Assembly: GCA_964019135.1 (NCBI GenBank)
Contig: OZ025249.1
Location: 11,520,039 to 11,584,038, forward strand
From: Arenicola marina
Lineage: Eukaryota > Annelida > Polychaeta > Arenicolidae
DNA length: 64,000 bases
Direction: 5' to 3'
Shown: positions 12,701 through 23,600 of the stretch, one piece after another
Numbering within the stretch: position 1 is the stretch's first letter
Layout: every line of letters starts with the position of its first letter
Program-made: the position numbers and the translations under genes
Notes under the pieces: generated by a model
Seen by the model: the letters and a program-made list of their open reading frames with translations, nothing else
Told to the model about the DNA's origin: nothing
Database searches by the model: none

Positions 12701-15700
12701 CAAAGGTACGTCATGATGGCGCCATTGTTCGAGAACACAAAGGTACGTCAGGCTGACGCCATTGTTTGAGAACACAAAGGTACGTTGTGCTGACGCCATT
12801 GTTGGAGAACACAAAGGTACGTCAGGCTGACGCCATTCTTCGAGAACACAAATGTACGTCATGTTGACGCCATTGTTTGAGAACACAACGTTACGTTGTG
12901 CTAACGCCATTGTTGGAGAAGTCAAAGGTACGTTGTGCTGACGCCATTGTTGGAGAAGTCAAAGGTACGTCATGCTGACGCCATTGTTGGAGAACTCAAA
13001 GGTACGTCATGCTGACGCCATTGTTCGAGAAGTCAAAGGTACGTCATGCTGACGCAATTGTTCAAGAACACAAAGATACGTCATGTTGACGCCATTGTTA
13101 GAGAACACAAAGTTACGTTATGCTGACGCCATTGTTGGAGAAGTCAAAGGTACATTATGCTGACGCCATTGTTGGAGAAGTCAAAGGTACGTCATGCTGA
13201 CGCCATTGTTCAAGAAGTCAAAGGTACGTCATGCTGACGCCATTGTTGGAGAACACAAAGTTACGTCATGCTGACGACGTTGTTCGAAAGCACAAAGGTA
13301 CGCCATGCTCACGTCATTGTTTAAGAACACAAAGGTACGTCATGCTGACGCCATTGTTGCAGAACGAAAAGGTACGTCATGCTGACGCCATTGTTGGAAA
13401 ACACAAAGGTACGTCATGCTTACGTCATTGTTCAAGAACTCAAAAAGGTAGCCATTGTGCTCGAAGAAACGTCTCGCCACTCCAATGGCATTATGACTCT
13501 GACAAGTTGGCCTGTTTCGAAATTCATTTTATGAAGACAATAAGTAGTAATGACAATGAGTAGTGAGTAGTAATGACAGGTATGTTGACGGTTGTTTTCT
13601 TATGTTACGTTAAGTCAGCCTAAGCTTAGCATTGTCCAGACATCTAAGAAAAAAGTCAAAGATCACGGCGTCGATGATGACACAATTTAGGCTATTGTTA
13701 ATTGGATATTGTTAATTTCTTAACATGAACATTGTAAACATCTATAAACATCCATTCCTTTGAACTATTACGAAGGCTATTGGTAAACTTTCGCGTTGAA
13801 TCATTGTCCCAAAGCTCAGAAAACGCCTGTTTAAGTTGTCCCTTACTTTATTCACGCTGTAATGTAATGTTTCCATCCAGCGGAAGTGTGACTGTTACTG
13901 GCCGGAGAGCGTGGGCCAATCAGAGGCGTACGGCGTCCTCACCGTCACGCTGAGGGAGATGGAGATCTATGCAGACTACGTCAGACGGAAGTTCATTCTG
14001 AAAACCAGCGTACGTACTCCGCAATTAAATATTCCTTTTAGCAACTAATCTGATGGCGTGTTTCAACATGATTCCGAACAATTTATATACGATTATATAA
14101 TTGACATATATATTTATATTGCATGTTGCCAACTCCATGTAATGAATCCACGTTGTTGTTGAGATTGGAATGGTCCATTCTGGGCTTGCTATATGACGCA
14201 AATATGTATATATATGCATATATATATATATATATTTGCATATATATATATATATATTTGAAGATGTGAACTCTTGAGAAATTACATTTGCACAAGCATC
14301 ACTGTTCTGATACAATGATATAATTTACCAATGAGTTTAAGCCATAAACTCGCCATTCCAATCATTCTAAGTTTTCCCTGTTTTCGCTTCGTCGTGCAGC
14401 AAGGTACGGAGCGCAGTCTTGAGCACTTCCAGTACTTGGCCTGGCCCGATAAACAGCGCCCCCTGTCGACATTCGCCCTAATGGGATTCCTGCGCGTGGT
14501 GAGAAGCGTACACAAGAATGAAGCGCCTCTCATTGTTCACTGCAGGTGAGTCAATCACAAACCTCTCTTTGACAATAGTATAGAGTTGTGAGAGAATGTA
14601 CTTTGCCATTTGTTAAGAGCTGGCGAGGCTGGCTTAGTTCTGCATAAAGTACACGAACCAGATATGCATAACTCATTGTGCACAACACACAAATTAAACC
14701 CTTGCATATTACTCACCTATGTGATAATGCGATACACAGGGATTCTAGCCTTAGTGCCCCACAGATTGATACTGATTGACACTGTTTAATGGCACCTTAT
14801 TTGAGAATATATCTATTGCAAATTACTTCAGCTGGGTATGGCATTTCCTTGTATATATTCGTTCCAAATTATTAACCAAATGTACAGTTAATGTTACTCG
14901 GCGGTGTTCATCGCATGCAGCGCTGGCGTTGGACGGACGGGCACCTTTATCGCCTTGGATACCCTACTGAGAAAGGCTGAGGCTTGCAAACAGGTCAACA
15001 TCGAGGACTGTGTCCGCCAACTGAGAGAACAGAGAGACAAAATGGTCCAAACTCAGGTGATGATCAGAACAACGTATTATATGTTTTTGTTGTTGATTTT
15101 TACAGTATCGATATATAACTACATGTTGTCTGGGTTTTATACCACAAAGGTTTGTGTGCTATATGTTGTTCTCAAGCGGTTATGTGTGACACTTTTCTGG
15201 TGGGAGGACATAGTAAAATACTGTGATCAGTCGAACTTTTGTTTAGGGTCAGCTGGCACAGTGATACTAGAAGCCATAATGCAATAATAAAGACATTTCA
15301 TAAACCTCAATGTATCAAGTAACATGTTATGCCTCACCCACCAGATTTAACAGAAACTTTCGTAACAATAAACTGTCAATCAGTCGTCCCAAAGTCGATT
15401 GTTCATTGTGGATGGTTTACGCAGGCGCAGTTTGAGTTCCTGTACGAGGCGCTGATAGACTACGCCAAGGTCGGACGGACAGCTCTCTCGTGTGAGGGCT
15501 TCAGGGAATCCTACGCCAAGCTGACTATGGGCGGAAACGCTGCAATGAAACGTCAATTTAAGGTAACTCGCCATCGATGTACCTAGTGAAGACCTAATCC
15601 ATGCAAGGACCAAAACGCTGGTGTGAAGCCTTTTGACATATCGTTATGCAGCGCAAACTGGGACGACCCCCTAAAGGCTCTTCCACAAAGACATGTATCT

Positions 15701-18700
15701 TGGTACCTAAGGGCAGCGTCATTTGGGCTGACGTCACATAACTGTGCATTTTTTAGTCCCCGGCCTCACCAGTCATGCAAATATGGCAACGAGCGCGTAA
15801 CACTGTGTGGTGCTAAATCTGACCGGCATTTAAAAATAGCTGTTATTGCCTAAAAAAGTATGTAAGAGCATGAAGTGCAGATTTTTATTTTTTTAAACCT
15901 GTCCATCACTCCATTCTTCTCTAGACTCTGAGAAACCTGGTAGCCGAACAGCCCGCCCCAGAACTGACGAACGGTGCTAATGAAGTCAACCTTCACAAGA
16001 ATAGATTCTCAGACATCTTGCCAGGTATGTTGTTTTTGCACATGTTTGCTTGAGACATTGAACTCTTGATCCACATGTCGTAGGCGAAAGCCTTGGCACT
16101 TTATCTGGGGTATGTTTCATAGAACCCCATGACATAGCTTAGAGAGGTTGTTTGGCCCAGCCTACTCTTCATGTGCCTAAAAGTGGCATAAAACACCAAA
16201 CACTTCACTTCACTTGAAATATTATGCCATGTATCTTCTCCTAAGATGCTCTTTACTAAAGATGTACCTAACGAGTAAGCATAAATCATAAAGGCAGTAA
16301 TTGAGATTTCCTGAACAGTAGTCACATTGTTCAAATGGAAATGATGTACGTTTTGGTGCTAATGTTAATATTGATATCACTATACCTTGTGCAATAACAT
16401 ATGTTGTTAATGACACTGTTTGGCTAGAGTATTGGATCTCGTGCAAAAAATGGTGGATTTCTTATGTATTACGGTTTCAAATTCCGATGTTGCTCTCGCT
16501 GCCTGTCTTATATTTATTACGATCAATTAAATTGATAAGACACATATTTCAAAAGAACACCACACAAATAAGGTCCGATAATGAGCCTATAATGTGTCCA
16601 ATACAGTTTTCAAAACAGTAGTGCATTTCATTGTACATGTACACAGTTACAACAGAGGTTTAACCAATTTACCACGATAAATATAACATGTATATACATA
16701 GTCATTGCTGCCCCATACATTTTGTGAATATTATATACTATATATGAATTGTTCTCTGATTGACGTCAGATGAGAATAAGCGTCCATGTCTCAGCAGCCG
16801 CAGTAACACTGGCAATGACTATATCAATGCCGTGTTCGTCAAGGTAAACGGCTGCCATTGTGTTTCTGTCGCTGGTTCGCCTATTGTTAATTTAAAATAC
16901 TACCATATTTATGCGATTTTTGTGCCTGTTGAATCTCGAAAACCTATCCATAACTATAGCACGTTAAATGCACTAGGCCAATCATATTTTTGCGAGATTT
17001 GTGATATAAGTAATTCGTTAATAATGCACTGATCTGCATCGTATGTGCCTATCTCGAAAACCTATCCATAAAGATAACTATAACCCCCTAACTCCCTAAC
17101 ATTGCTGCAGGATTATAGGCCCTACGTTTGAGATTTTCCACATGCAGGGCTTTCAGAAGGCTGACAGCTTCATAGTGACGCAGGCGCCTCTACAACAAAC
17201 TAAGGTGGACTTCTGGAGATTGGTCTACGACTTCAAAATCAGCACAATTGTTATGCTCAACGAAGGCGAAGCTACAGGCGTGGTGAGCCGTGTGTCTCTT
17301 CGTGGATATAATATATCACTTTCCTCGGTTGCCAAATAACGAACATACTATTAGTTTGCAATGATGAGCGTCACAACGGACCAATAATACACATTAAAAA
17401 ACCTTCGCCAAAATACATGACTGAACTGTTATGAATAAGTAATAATGAGTGTTGGAGGCGAACGATGATTATTGCCCCGTCAGCCCCCCGCCCCCACCCC
17501 CCCCCCCCCCTCTCCCCCGGGTCGGCCTGTGACTATACGCCTTATTGTGCAAGTAGAACCCAGCCGTCGCCACTCTGCTACCTGTCCCTGGTCTCCCACG
17601 TGTCAGTTCGCTTCTTTCTTCAGGACGCGCCCTGTTACTGGCCACAAAAGGACAAGTTGACCTTGGAATCCCTTACGATCACCTTGAAGGAGACGACAAC
17701 CCAAGCGCACTGGGTTCAGAGGGAGTTTGACGTCAAACATGACGCAGTAAGTGCGCAAACGTCACAATAAACAGACGAGTAGTCCTTTCTTGTTTTGAAC
17801 GCAATTTTTATTGTACTTTATAAAACAAAGCCCCTTCGATACATATTGGTATTCGTTCACGATAACTTGATATCGGAATATCGATATCGTAATAACATAC
17901 ACAAACTGTGATATAAGGATATCTGTCAAAGGCGTTTTGCAACGCAGGTATTACTGTGTTCACAATTGATACAGTAATACATCCATTGCATCCAATGATG
18001 TTAAATATATGGAAAATAATAGTCGATTTGAAAAAGAAAAGTTAAGATTGTATCAAGCATTAATCAGTGAAACTCAACGCATGGTCGTGGAAGCTTTAAA
18101 ATGATGTAAGTGCCAACAAGATTATGAATACAGGTCTGTCCTTAGATCGGCGTAGGTCATGTTGAACTGAACAAAGTGGTTTTGTTTCCTTTGACCAATG
18201 TCAGAGGTTGAAGTCGGAAGCTCTCCGCGTGCGCCAGTATCAGCTGACAAAATGGGAGGACGGGAGACCCGGCCAAGAGGCTCTCAACGCTCTCTTGGAA
18301 CTACAGCAGACGGCAATGGCCTACGGACAGCGTCATCCGACCCAGCCCGTCCTGGTCCACTGTCTGTAAGTAGTGTCTGAGGCCATGGTCTACGGACAGC
18401 GCCACCCGACCCAGCCCGTCCTGGTCCACTGTCTGTAAGAAGTGTCTGAGGCCGTGATCCACAGACAGTGCCGCCCGACCCAAACCGTCCTGGTGCACTG
18501 TCTGTAATTTAAGTAGTGTCTGAGGCCGTGGTCTACGGACAGCGCCACCTGACCCAGCCCGTCCTGGTCCACTGTCTGTAAGAAGTGTCTGAGGCCGTGA
18601 TCCACAGACAGTGCCGCCCGACCCAAACCGTCCTGGTGCACTGTCTGTAATTTAAGTAGTGTCTGAGGCCGTGGTCTACGGACAGCGCCACCCGACCCAG

Positions 18701-19876
18701 CCCGTCCTGGTCCACTGTCTGTAAGTAGTGTATCAGGCCGTGGTCTCCAGACAGCGCCACCCGACCCAGCCCGTCCTGGTCCACTGTCTGTAAGTAGTGT
18801 ATCAGTAAGATTGTGGTCTATGGACAGCGCTACCCCAGTGGCGGATCCAGGGGGGAGGGGGTATAGCGACCACGTGCCGCCCCCCCCCCCCTTTCGTTGG
18901 AAAATATGCGAAAAAAGGCGCTTTCTCTGACGAAAGTGGCACAGGGGACACAGTCACAGTCACTATTCTTTCTGCACAACTTCCCCGGCGTCCGCCCCCC
19001 CCCCCACCCCCCGGCCGCAAGTCTCACTGGATCCGCGCCTGGATAGTAGTTAAATAAATGGTGCCCCTCCTTTCGTAAATTCCTGGATCCGCCACTGCAC
19101 CAGTCCAAGAAAATAAAATTTAATTAGTCCTTGTTTGCATCTTACATAACATATCGCATGTGGGCTATTTATTGTCCCACCACAAATGTAGTTTATATTC
19201 ACGACGTTTCAATAATGCTCCTCATGCTCCGCGCTTCAGTGACGGCGCCACTCGATGTGGCCTCTTCTGCGCCCTGGATCACGTGATTGGAGCCACGAAG
19301 TCGTATGGAGAAGTTGACGTCATGTTGGCGGCCAGAAGTATCGCGACCAGTCGGCGAGAGTTCATCCAGGATATTGTAAGTGGTTGCCACAGTTCTGTAC
19401 ATAGCAAGATCCGAACTAAAAACCAAAGAGCGGGTGAATAAACTGTTGGTAAATCACCTGAGGTTCAAATATTATTGATGTACTACTGTATCTACAAAAC
19501 GCCATTTTTATTATCCGCGGAGGGCGTAAAACTAAAAGGCTGCTACACCTTGATATCGGGCCAATAGAATTGCCTAACGGCCCCGCAAACTCGCGCTATC
19601 GTTAAACTGTACTGTTGATATAATGCACAGTGATTCATATCAAAACAAACGACGCGCAATTTTTGATATAGTATCGAGGCATCTATAGCTATATTATTTT
19701 TACAATATAGCTAGAGCTCCATTGGGGATAATCTTGACACATGCACATCGGATTCCGTCAGATGTCTGCCTCTTGATTGCCATGTTGTTTTTCTTTATTT
19801 CCAGAGCCAGTACGTGACCTTGCACGACCTGGTACTGGAGCACCTCAGTAAATTTGCAACGTACGCCAATTATTAA
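3428..19876 (+). CDS. Receptor-type protein tyrosine phosphatase, 3' part
   Basis: A single-pass membrane phosphatase with two cytoplasmic PTP domains; it removes phosphate from tyrosines at the plasma membrane. I placed 24 exons by GT-AG sites and matching phase: 3428-3718, 4304-4396, 4645-4791, 5330-5677, 5873-5964, 8137-8335, 9422-9536, 9803-9915, 10372-10580, 11586-11673, 12065-12132, 12317-12359, 12608-12705, 13881-14009, 14400-14545, 14921-15056, 15425-15562, 15925-16024, 16770-16843, 17148-17282, 17624-17746, 18205-18365, 19240-19375, 19805-19876. They give 1083 residues and a TAA stop. Order: galactose-binding-like, EGF-like, fibronectin-III, transmembrane, D1, D2. The first visible exon starts in mid-codon, so the signal peptide and earlier ectodomain lie upstream and were not found. 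No orthologue name is assigned because such receptors are lineage-expanded. Confidence 0.92.
4304..4791 (+). CDS. Exons: cysteine-rich EGF-like modules
   Basis: Two phase 1-1 exons, 4304-4396 and 4645-4791. The first gives ECASCSTECNPTYGCIANCP, and the second gives GTFGMNCGRRCSGHCVNG with later cysteines in CEKTNGSCPGGC and PICG. The spacing is that of EGF/laminin-type repeats as in MEGF and scavenger-receptor proteins, which build rigid extracellular stalks. Symmetric phase 1-1 exons are typical of shuffled extracellular modules. Confidence 0.8.
5330..8335 (+). CDS. Exons: fibronectin type III region
   Basis: Three exons, 5330-5677, 5873-5964 and 8137-8335. The first is one complete FN3 module (LADVTSGSANLMWDPLNS ... 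YTVTGLAHNSWFSVRLQVY), with the usual tryptophan in the B strand and the tyrosine and leucine before the F strand. The other two share a second, more divergent module (SPNSPAVRVQYFQ, then YVISVTAKNNGDLQA). The 2.2-kb intron between the last two holds transposon debris. FN3 modules in receptor phosphatases usually act in adhesion or ligand spacing. Confidence 0.78.
6956..7954. mobile_element. Inverted-repeat-bounded element with zinc-finger remnant
   Basis: GGGGCTAGTTCGCCCCC at 6956-6972 is matched in reverse complement, with two differences, by GGGGGCGAACCCGCCCC at 7938-7954. The span lies in the intron between two FN3 exons. Inside, about 7,640-7,815 on the plus strand reads like a cysteine/histidine finger (CRLCGD ... 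WVPCTECNRWAH), as found at the C-terminal end of some pogo/Tigger-like transposases, and it contains an in-frame stop. About 7,015-7,165 resembles the 3' part of the TTAA element at 30,216. The target duplication is unclear, so the boundaries and family are tentative. Confidence 0.4.
8481..8625. repeat. Dispersed CAGTGTCG-rich repeat, copy 1
   Basis: It starts with ten Gs, then TCCAGTGT, and ends near AATGTCGA. It contains repeated CAGTGT and TGTCG words. It aligns to the reverse complement of 10,072-10,253 over its whole length, so both are copies of one short element in opposite orientation in neighbouring introns of the phosphatase gene. No coding potential was seen. Confidence 0.65.
9422..9915 (+). 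CDS. Exons: transmembrane segment and juxtamembrane
   Basis: Exon 9422-9536 encodes a short acidic, proline-rich stalk (EESSTTPPPPNTP) and then about 23 hydrophobic residues (LIAGLTVAIVALVTVVVVVL). The donor is GTCAGT at 9537, one base different from the common GTAAGT or GTGAGT. It was chosen because it joins TG to G and gives LVLW followed by RRRQR from exon 9803-9915, the expected stop-transfer charge pattern. The other GT dinucleotides nearby break the frame or the phase. Confidence 0.85.
10072..10253. repeat. Dispersed CAGTGTCG-rich repeat, copy 2 (inverted)
   Basis: Reverse-complement partner of 8481-8625. It starts at ATTCGACATTGACCC and ends in TCCACACTGGAC plus a run of 13 Cs. The internal word CGACACTG is repeated several times. 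This copy is about 40 bp longer, which suggests that copy 1 lost internal sequence. Confidence 0.65.
10372..15056 (+). CDS. Exons: PTP domain D1, catalytic
   Basis: Eight exons encode an acidic juxtamembrane part (EEDTSDGEDDQSAPEDALYE) and then the membrane-proximal phosphatase domain. Hallmarks in order are KNRFKNILPYDHSRV, DGYINASYV, the VPDSTTDFWEMVWQ segment, the WPD loop in YLAWPDKQRP, the P-loop VHCSAGVGRTGTF split across 14545/14921, and the Q-loop MVQTQ. Nucleophile cysteine, P-loop arginine, general-acid aspartate and Q-loop glutamine are all present, so D1 should be active. Two introns here are notable: 12706-13880 holds a minisatellite built from the exon end, and the P-loop codon is interrupted in phase 2. 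Confidence 0.93.
12673..13447 (+). repeat. 37-bp minisatellite derived from exon end plus splice donor
   Basis: The last 32 or so coding bases of exon 12608-12705 (encoding VMLTPLFENTK) together with its donor GTACGT form the unit ATGCTGACGCCATTGTTCGA + GAACACAAAGGTACGTC. About 20 further copies follow head to tail at 37-bp spacing with scattered substitutions, fading at AAAAAGGTAGCC. Most copies keep AAAG|GTACGT, so the intron begins with a ladder of donor-like sites. Reading past the first donor meets a stop within about 20 codons, and 37 is not a multiple of 3. Only the first donor therefore gives the phosphatase frame. Confidence 0.93.
14203..14262. repeat. TA-rich microsatellite
   Basis: Runs of (TA)n interrupted by TTTGCATA, in the intron before the WPD-loop exon. 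Confidence 0.85.
15425..19876 (+). CDS. Exons: PTP domain D2, altered WPD loop
   Basis: Eight exons encode the membrane-distal phosphatase domain: KNRFSDILPDENKR, NDYINAVFV, DFWRLVYDFKISTIVML, QYQLTKWEDGRPGQ, VHCLDGATRCGLF and REFIQDISQYVTLHDLVLEH, ending ATYANY and TAA at 19874. The cysteine and the arginine of the C(x)5R loop are kept, but the WPD loop reads WED and the loop is LDGAT instead of SAGVG. In most two-domain receptor phosphatases D2 is weak or inactive and serves in regulation, and these changes fit that. Exon 18205-18365 ends right after HCL, and its end has been amplified into the intron. Confidence 0.9.
18312..18835 (+). repeat. 69/74-bp minisatellite derived from exon end plus splice donor
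   Basis: The end of exon 18205-18365 (coding MAYGQRHPTQPVLVHCL) plus its donor and about 20 intron bases were tandemly copied about seven times. Copies start near 18391, 18460, 18534, 18603, 18677 and 18746, with a partial one at 18820. Spacing alternates 69 and 74 bp (the longer unit has an extra TTTAA), giving a 143-bp higher-order unit. Five of seven copies keep GTAAGT or GTAAGA; two have GTAATT. Use of any later donor would pass through CTGTAA in frame, so only the first donor keeps D2 open. Confidence 0.93.
18836..19097. mobile_element. Short non-autonomous DNA transposon, CAGTGGCGGATCCAG termini
   Basis: 262 bp bounded by CAGTGGCGGATCCAGG on the left and its complement CCTGGATCCGCCACTG on the right, with C-rich and G-rich runs and a CACGTGCC word inside. 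It sits at the end of the exon-derived minisatellite and cuts its last unit after GGACAGCGCTACC. No coding sequence is present, so it is a MITE. Fragments with CTGGATCCG also occur near 6343-6390. The target duplication is not clear; hAT-like is possible but unproven. Confidence 0.75.
19502..19599. mobile_element. Half copy of a foldback element
   Basis: AAAAGGCTGCTACACCTTGA followed by GGGCCAATAGAATTGCCTAACGGC and a terminal CAAACTCGCGCTAT match the centre and right arm of the full foldback element at 52,646-52,803. The left arm is largely absent. It lies in the last intron of the phosphatase gene. Confidence 0.65.
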
Positions 19877-20121
19877 TAGGCCTAGGACATATACGACACG
19901 AAGTGCTGTATTTCCGTATCCGTTAGCTGCCATCTAAGACGAAAGTCAGCTGACACCATGTCTAAACTATCGGCCTATGAATATAAATTTGTACATATTA
20001 TATACGCACAAGAAGCGGAATTTCTTTATGAAGGAAAACAATTACTCCCGAACAACAGAATTGCACGTACCGGCACAGCCCAATGTGTACGCACGTGCGT
20101 ACGGCTGGCTACGCCCCTGAA

Positions 20122-20330
20122 TGTTTATATTCGAAAGCACCAATGACATATAGTAACACTATGATCATTATCTAGTGGGGGTGTTTACTGAATGTTTTGT
20201 TTACTGTTTATATTCGAAAGCACGAATGGCATATAGTAACACTATGACCATTAGCTAGTGGGGATGTGTACTGAATGTTTTGTTTACTGTTTATATTCGA
20301 AAGCACGAATGACATATAGTAACACTATGA
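20122..20330. repeat. 83-bp tandem repeat, 2.5 copies
   Basis: Units begin TTTATATTCGAAAGCAC at 20124, 20207 and 20290, exactly 83 bp apart. They contain CATATAGTAACACTATGA and GAATGTTTTGTTTACTG. The array lies 250-450 bp after the phosphatase stop codon, probably inside its 3' untranslated region. Confidence 0.9.
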
Positions 20331-20608
20331 AAAAGTTAATCACGAAAGTGCTGTTTAAAAACATTATACGCCAATCTGTCACTGCTTGATATTCTATGGT
20401 ATTTTTATATTATGTTTACGCAGAAAACGTTGTGCAACTCTCCATCCTGCGAAGCGTCATATTTAATCGAGCTTTATTACAATATTTTGTTCATGCGGAA
20501 TCTACAAACTGCAAGTCACGAAATAGCTGTTTGGTCACCCAGATTACGCTTCTTGTGTAGCACGTCATCGATATATTTTCTACAGATTTTATCAAAACGT
20601 TCAACGCG

Positions 20609-20614
20609 AATAAA
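20609..20614 (+). other. Candidate polyadenylation signal of the phosphatase gene
   Basis: First AATAAA on the plus strand after the stop at 19876, about 730 bp downstream. No other support. Confidence 0.35.
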
Positions 20615-23600
20615 AACTATGCTCGTTTTCTCGAAGACACAACAGATGTTATGTGTTAATATGTGACTGCATATATACTGAGAGATTAGTTGGTGACAGA
20701 TGTATTCATAGAATTGATTAGATTAAAAAACAATCTGGCATAATTTGTGTATATATATCTTGTTTAACATTAGATACAATGACTTTTGGCAATCACGTCT
20801 GGTTGCCACTTATATGGATTCGCACAATATATGGAACTGCGGCATCAGGTTACACGTACATCCAAATGTGCCATGGTAAAGGTGTATATTCACTGGCGAT
20901 TTCTTCAAATTCGGTCATGTATAAGTATAAGTGTAACGTTACATTTTATAAAATTCAATGATTTTCTTGTGTTTATATTTATTATATATAATATTTTCTT
21001 TTATATTATTCTGTTTTATGTGCGATAAAATATTAATCGTCGACTTCCATTTTTCTTTGTAATATTGTCGAAAGCTTGCAATTAGAGATATAGATGTACA
21101 TAAGTTGTATGTTACCAGCTTTTACATTCGCATAGAGTGTCATTGTGTCATGTATTGCGAGACAAGTCTGATATGACAGAGCGGGCCGGGAAATACATTT
21201 TCTCCGCGATTGGCATCCAGGAATTCTTGGAGATTCGCGATTAGCTTTTGGCAACTCCTGGTTGAACACGAAGGCCCTTTACCCTATTTATCGCGATCCG
21301 TTATAGCAGTTTGCGAATTCCTGGATATTCGCGATATCACCTTGTCTTGAACAGTCGTCGTCTTCAATATTGCTCGCCCTAATTCTTGGGGATTCGCGAT
21401 TCAGAGGGGGTACCCCCCCCCCCTATAGGAGATGGTCATCCGGATCGGAGTATTCTTTGGACTGACCAGAACACACCCGAACGTTGCGCTGTGGATGCAT
21501 GGCATTTGGCAAGGGCAGGCATTTCACATTTTATCACATCAACTTCATTTGTTGTCTGCTCGGCCGGAACAAGTCCAGTGCTCTGCCGGTTCGCCACGCC
21601 TTGACCGTGTCCGTGGTAAAACAAAGAAGTCTGCATGGCAAGCCATATATGGGAATCAGTTTCTGAAGTTTTATATTTTCGGAAGAGACTAGCCACCTTG
21701 TGATGAAGGGACTTACCCCCGGGGGTGGGGGCGGGCACTACATTAGTAAGTGGTGGGGGTGTGCCGCTCAGGTCATGGAGGGCATATGGACAGCAAGCGA
21801 AAAGTCATTGAGAGATAATTTTTTGGTTAAAAAAGGGCGTCCAAAAAATAGACAGTGAACAGTCAGGGCAATGTAAGCTATATGGAGGTTAATTAATTGA
21901 ACACTTTCGATATCAACCGGAATATATAGTCCGGAGCTGCAATTTTGATAAAACTTCTCTGAGACGGGCACATTGAGAGAAGTTGTAGATTTCTGGTTCG
22001 AGGTCATTCGGGGGGCACATATGAATACCCTCCCCCCCCCCCCCCCCCCACCCCAATAGATTGGACAAGGGAGCCAGTAAAAGCAAAATCGATTGAAGCT
22101 CCTTTTAAAAAGTGTTTCTTTCAAAATGTTATCAAGCTTATTATGACCACAGCTGGAGCGTGTGCAAGAATTCTTTAAAGGGGGGGGGGGGGGACAATAG
22201 ATTGTTCCACAAAACATAAAAAACGTGTGTATAAGCTTGAGACATAGGTGACAGCGGTGCACACTTTTTAATCGTTGGTAAGATAAAACAAAACTACGAG
22301 GATTGATGCATTGTAATATATAGGGAGAGGTCAGGAGGCACAAAATTTGAAAGGGGGGACGGGGGGGGCACATATACTTTGGGGTCTGAAAGCGGTACGT
22401 GGCACGTGCGCTAGGACCTAAAAAGTCATACCACACGGCCTGCGCCATCTGGGAGCAAATGTACGGTTTCACATTGTGTCCCGATCACCGTGTCTATTGA
22501 CGGGGCTGTGAATGTATGAGGCTGTAACTCTTCAGTTTCAGATATATATATAAGTCCTTTCATCATAACTGATGGAATATGTGGGGTATCCCCCCCTCCC
22601 CCCCCCCCCCAACCCGCCGCCGGGTATATCCCTTGGAAACTTTTACTCCTAGAAACCTTAGATTTTCTTATTTTCCTGCACGGTATTCGCGCATTTCGGC
22701 TTCCAAGAGGTCAATATTATAATGGTCAATCAATCACTTCTTTGATCCCAATTAAGTGGCCATGTCCCGTCTCCTTCAGAACCCACGTTATGCAGGGTTT
22801 TGTGGGCGATAATAGGGATGGTTGAAGTCAAACTTCAAACTGTGTATTTCATTCTACCAAGGTATGACATATTTTTGTCACTATGACGTTTTGGCTTCTA
22901 ACACACGTGCGTCAGTAACTCCTGTGCCTCCTCTTGGACACGCACACGGCCATGGGTACCCATGGGCACCAGAAACAGTGGGCTGCGCGACTAGAAAGGC
23001 CTTTCGTTGTTAACAGATGAATTGTGCTTCAATCTATAGTGGATTCTTAGCTTGCAAGGGTGCAACGCCGGGGGTGGGGGCGTGGTACTTAATTAAGAGG
23101 GGGTATTTTATCGCGGCAGCCCACATTTTCAGAGCCACTCCCCGCGCTCACCCCGGGTCGCAATTAAGTATTAAAATATCGGCTCTGGTATCTTTTTCAT
23201 CACAAATATCCCCTCTCGGGCATCAAGGCACCCGTGGCCCCTCTCACCAGATTTGTATAATAGTGCACCCCCCCCCCCCCCTTCCCTACACACACACCCT
23301 ACGCGGGGGTGCAACGACCAGATATATATCGCCGGTCTGGGCACATATCTGGGTTGAGTTGCGGAGCACGAACGACCGCAGAGAACAATTTGTTGCGGGC
23401 ATATCCACTAAATAATTAACCCTAATTTGGAAATAACAGCCCACTCTAAATAGTGTAAAACATTGATAAATAAAGGATAATTAGTATGCATCGATATTTA
23501 CGGGTTATCCCCATGTATTTCAAAAGAATCGCCGTCCAGAGTTGAATATTAGGATGCGGTACTACTGTCGCTGAGGCGGTCGATCGCGGTTGATCGTGCT

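Noticed and set aside
21768-22472. 234-codon minus-strand frame
   Set aside because: It is driven by G/C homopolymers and low-complexity repeats, with no recognisable domain.
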